Shown here: piece by piece, positions 61,062-64,000 of the stretch
Numbering within the stretch: position 1 is the first letter of the stretch
How the letters are laid out: the number at the start of each line of letters is the position of its first letter
NCBI RefSeq assembly: GCF_027920545.1
Contig: NZ_CP115859.1
Coordinates: 124,001 to 188,000 of the forward strand
From: Chryseobacterium camelliae
Lineage (GTDB): Bacteria; Bacteroidota; Bacteroidia; Flavobacteriales; Weeksellaceae
DNA: 64,000 bases
Reading direction: 5' to 3'
Translations under genes and position numbers: made by a program
Notes under the pieces: generated by a model
Seen by the model: the letters and a program-made list of their open reading frames with translations, nothing else
Databases searched by the model: none
What the model was told of the DNA's origin: nothing

Positions 61062-63245
61062 ATGAAAAATAGTATAGCGCCAATTGCTCTATTAATGGGT
61101 ACTTTCGTTTTTGCCCAAGCTGAAAAAGACACTATAGAATCAAAAGTAAAAGAAATTGAAACTGTTACTTTTGTTGCCAAAAAACCTACTGTAGAATCCA
61201 AAGTAGACCGTACTGTTTTTAATGTGGCCAATAGTTCTATTCTTGCAGGAAATACAACTTGGGATGTGCTGAGGATGACCCCTTTAGTAAGTATTGATAA
61301 TAATGATGCGATAAAAGCAGAAGGAGAGACCGTTACCGTTTATATCAACGACAGAAAAACAGTTTTTACGGGTAAAGAATTAAAAGAGTATTTAAAGACA
61401 ATTCCTGCTGACAATCTGATGAAAATAGAGGTGATTACAAGCCCTTCTTCACGTTACGAAGCAACAGGATCGGTAATCAATATTGTTTTAAAGAAACGTG
61501 ATGATGAAGGAATGAAAGGAAGTGTGACTTTCAATAACAGGCAGAATACCAAAAATTCCCAGTACACGAATCTCAACTTAAACTATCATAAAAAGAATTT
61601 TACGCAGACACTTGTTGGCAGTTATGGCGATAACACCAATGTACAGAGCAATTCCAGCCTTTACACCTTGTATGAGGATAACTCGACCACTCAGATTAAT
61701 TCCAAAACGATTAGAAGATACAAAAGTCCGTCTGTTTCTTCGACTTCAGAATTTGAGCTAAATAACAAAAATACGGTAGGAGTTATTCTGGAATACTACC
61801 AAAGCAATTCAGTCTCTACTTCTGATGCGGAAGGCTTAAAAAAAATCAATGGTGAATTTGATAATTCTTATACCCAGAGCCAAAATTCAAATGGGCTGAA
61901 CCGAAATATAGGAACAAACCTTTTCTATAAATGGTATGATAAAGAAAAGAATAAAATTTTAGATATAAACTTAGGGACAAATTATTATGGTCAGTCAAAT
62001 GACAGTTATTACATTAAAAATATTGTTTCCGCAGAAGATGGAACATCAACACGGGATATAGGAGTACGTACAGATACCGAAAACAGAAATTACTATCTTA
62101 AAATTGATTATACCCAACCGTTAGGGAAATTAGGAGGAAATTTTGAAATTGGGGGTAAAATGAATTTTAACAACAATGTAATTCCTAATGATTTGTACGG
62201 GAATAATCTTGGAAATCTCAGCAGGAATGATATCTTCCATTATGAAGATAACCTCAGCTCGATCTATGCAAACTATAGCAAGACCTTCTTTAAAAAACTA
62301 GAAACAAGAGTAGGACTTCGCTACGAATATATTGATTATAAAATCCGACAGGATATTGCAGGAAACACAAGAAGAGAGTCTTACGGAAAATTTTTGCCAA
62401 ATATTTTATTGAAATATTCTTTTTCAGATAAGTATGATCTAAGCTTAACGTATAATAAAAACATATGGCGACCTTGGTATGCTGAATTCAATCCATTTTT
62501 AATTCCTAATAATGACGGCTTCTACAATCGAGGAAACCTTGATTTGGAGCCGAATCCCAGCGACAGGGTTTATATGAAACTGGGAATTTTGAAAAAATAT
62601 TTTATTTCAGCAAGATATATGTTTACCGATCAGGATTATTGGACAGATTATGTACAGGGAACTATTCAGAATTCTCAGGGAAAAGAGCAGAAGATAACCA
62701 TTACCCAGCCTTCTAATTTTGCAGGGAAAGTTCATAAATACTATATTTTTGCGAATACCAATCAAACGTTCTTTAAAAATAAATTTACGGTAAATCTTGG
62801 TTTGGGTTGGTATTATATCGACAACAGCGATTTTAACCAGAAAAATAAATTGGAAGGGGCAAACAATTATATCAGCTATTTGAGCGCTTCAACTAACCTT
62901 TCATACACTAATCTCTTTAATAAAAACATCAATCTGAGCGCATGGGTTGAAGCTTCCAATCAAAATAACGGAAACTCTACAACCAATAAACCTAATATTT
63001 TCCATAATATTTCTGCAACGAAAATATTTCCGAAAACGCAAATGGAGGTCAGCCTTCAGCTGATGAATATTTTCCAGAGACCGAATTACGATGCTACAAC
63101 TTTCACGCAGGGCGGAACTTTCAGAAATGCTTCTAAATGGGATTGGTACGGAGCTTCCATCTCATTCGTAAAACGATTTGGAAACCAGAAGGTAAAAGAG
63201 AATACCAAAACCGATGCGGAAAAAAACGGTGGTGGCGGAAAATAA
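61062..63245 (+). CDS. Outer-membrane beta-barrel protein, TonB-dependent-receptor-like
   Basis: This 727-aa protein has a signal peptide (about 1-18, ending FVFAQ). A plug-like region follows (KEIETVTFVAKKPTVESKVD, WDVLRMTPLVSIDNNDAIKA, KIEVITSPSSRYEATGSVIN), then a barrel of the OMP_b-brl_3 type. There is no N-terminal carboxypeptidase-like domain. It ends with a short charged, Gly-rich tail after the last strand, where an aromatic terminus would be usual. Related proteins transport or bind unknown ligands. It is followed by a terminator. Confidence 0.8.
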   Translation: MKNSIAPIALLMGTFVFAQAEKDTIESKVKEIETVTFVAKKPTVESKVDRTVFNVANSSILAGNTTWDVLRMTPLVSIDNNDAIKAEGETVTVYINDRKTVFTGKELKEYLKTIPADNLMKIEVITSPSSRYEATGSVINIVLKKRDDEGMKGSVTFNNRQNTKNSQYTNLNLNYHKKNFTQTLVGSYGDNTNVQSNSSLYTLYEDNSTTQINSKTIRRYKSPSVSSTSEFELNNKNTVGVILEYYQSNSVSTSDAEGLKKINGEFDNSYTQSQNSNGLNRNIGTNLFYKWYDKEKNKILDINLGTNYYGQSNDSYYIKNIVSAEDGTSTRDIGVRTDTENRNYYLKIDYTQPLGKLGGNFEIGGKMNFNNNVIPNDLYGNNLGNLSRNDIFHYEDNLSSIYANYSKTFFKKLETRVGLRYEYIDYKIRQDIAGNTRRESYGKFLPNILLKYSFSDKYDLSLTYNKNIWRPWYAEFNPFLIPNNDGFYNRGNLDLEPNPSDRVYMKLGILKKYFISARYMFTDQDYWTDYVQGTIQNSQGKEQKITITQPSNFAGKVHKYYIFANTNQTFFKNKFTVNLGLGWYYIDNSDFNQKNKLEGANNYISYLSASTNLSYTNLFNKNINLSAWVEASNQNNGNSTTNKPNIFHNISATKIFPKTQMEVSLQLMNIFQRPNYDATTFTQGGTFRNASKWDWYGASISFVKRFGNQKVKENTKTDAEKNGGGGK

Positions 63246-63265
63246 TTGAGGATTTTTTAATTGAA

Positions 63266-63296
63266 ACGGATCATGATCTTCTCATGGTCCGTCTTT
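63266..63296 (+). terminator. Intrinsic terminator
   Basis: ACGGATCATGA pairs with TCATGGTCCGT (one G-T pair) and CTTTT follows. It ends the beta-barrel gene transcript. Confidence 0.65.
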
Positions 63297-63352
63297 TATA
63301 TTTGATAATTTTTGCGTAATATGCATTGTATTAATATGAAAAAAAAATAATT

Positions 63353-64000
63353 ATGACCAAAATTTTACACATTCATCAAAAAACAAAGCTTGTCACGTCA
63401 CTTTTTTTTCTGGTATTCTCAATTCTCTTGTTTACATCAGTAAAGGCACAAAACTACCAATGGCAATGGGCAAAGAAAGGAGGGGGAAATCAAAATAGCG
63501 GTACTTTCGATTATGATTCCGAACAAATTTATGATATGAAAATTGGTAGTGATAACAACTATTATTTTATAGGATCTATTCAGGGAAATACAGCTGTTAA
63601 TCTAAACAATGTTCCGGTTACCACTTATAATTCTTCACTGGGAGGGAATGATGTTTTTATCTTTTCTACCACTTGCGATGGTACAATTCGCTGGAGCCAG
63701 TCTATCGGGGGAGGAGATATATTTGATTCTTCCTATAATCTGGTGTTGGATAATCAGAATAATGTATATGTAGGAGTGTTTGTAGGGCATGCAGAGCATC
63801 AGATAAATGTCCATTTCAGCCCCACTGAAACATTACCGGGAGTACCTGCCAATGCAAATGTATATAGTGATTATTACAAAAATACATTCCTGGTAAAATA
63901 TGACTCAAATGGAAATTTTATTAAAAAAGCAGCCTTGGAAGGAGATAAAAATGGGTACAGTCATTCTTCTCAAATTCTGGATCTGGTAATAGACTCGAAC
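63353..64000 (+). CDS. Secreted protein, partial at window end
   Basis: The frame opens at ATG 63,353 and stays open to the window edge (216 codons seen). The N-terminus has a basic region and a hydrophobic signal segment ending VKAQ near residue 32. The mature part (YQWQWAKKGGGNQ, NYYFIGSIQGNTAV, DGTIRWSQSIGGGD, NNVYVGVFVGHAE) has strand repeats like those of beta-propeller T9SS cargo proteins. A C-terminal sorting domain would lie outside the window, so T9SS export is only expected. Confidence 0.7.
   Translation, partial: MTKILHIHQKTKLVTSLFFLVFSILLFTSVKAQNYQWQWAKKGGGNQNSGTFDYDSEQIYDMKIGSDNNYYFIGSIQGNTAVNLNNVPVTTYNSSLGGNDVFIFSTTCDGTIRWSQSIGGGDIFDSSYNLVLDNQNNVYVGVFVGHAEHQINVHFSPTETLPGVPANANVYSDYYKNTFLVKYDSNGNFIKKAALEGDKNGYSHSSQILDLVIDSN

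Overview
The window looks like chromosomal DNA of a Chryseobacterium-like flavobacterium (Bacteroidota, Weeksellaceae). This is inferred from AT-rich DNA, type IX secretion (T9SS) C-terminal sorting domains, SusC/SusD pairs, DUF6443-type Rhs proteins, an RND-TolC fusion efflux protein, TAnnTTTG-type promoter boxes, and the near absence of strong Shine-Dalgarno sites. No rRNA, tRNA or CRISPR array was seen.

Positions 1-5,700 are part of a mobilizable element. It carries two small DNA-binding proteins, a zeta-type toxin with an overlapping upstream antitoxin-like gene, a DUF3408 protein, a Toprim primase-like protein, a likely oriT and a MobV-type relaxase. Positions 5,700-19,200, mostly on the minus strand, are a polymorphic-toxin region. 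A three-gene operon (T9SS-sorted protein, large secreted Rhs-like partner, 1176-aa Rhs protein with an HExxH C-terminal domain) is followed by three related signal-peptide proteins. After these come an orphan Rhs core plus nuclease-like C-terminus and a cluster of immunity-like genes. Positions 19,370-20,760 hold a decayed second copy of primase-oriT-relaxase, so the Rhs region is bracketed by directly repeated mobilization modules.

Positions 21,250-32,490 are a starch/maltodextrin utilization locus: SusC, SusD, a SusE-like lipoprotein, GH97 alpha-glucosidase, GH13 alpha-amylase-family enzyme and an MFS sugar transporter. An aspartate kinase follows on the minus strand, behind a leader that looks like a transcription attenuator with a Lys-containing leader peptide. 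Positions 34,500-40,600 encode a heavy-metal efflux system: small Cys-rich protein, CzcA-TolC fusion and adaptor. A 210-bp tandem repeat and a SWIM/SNF2 helicase come next.

Positions 44,500-57,120 form an extended Kdp potassium-uptake locus. It has an NtrC-type regulator instead of KdpE, microproteins including a KdpF-like one, KdpA, KdpB, KdpC, a porin, a DUF389 protein, a stand-alone KdpD sensor domain and a separate HAMP/PAS histidine kinase. Three of its gene junctions carry extra DNA that begins at the base after a stop codon, and two of these contain four-helix-bundle (S23/IVP) genes. The last part holds an unknown small gene, a T9SS-sorted protein, a KAS III (FabH-like) enzyme, a TonB-dependent-receptor-like barrel and the start of a secreted protein that runs off the window.
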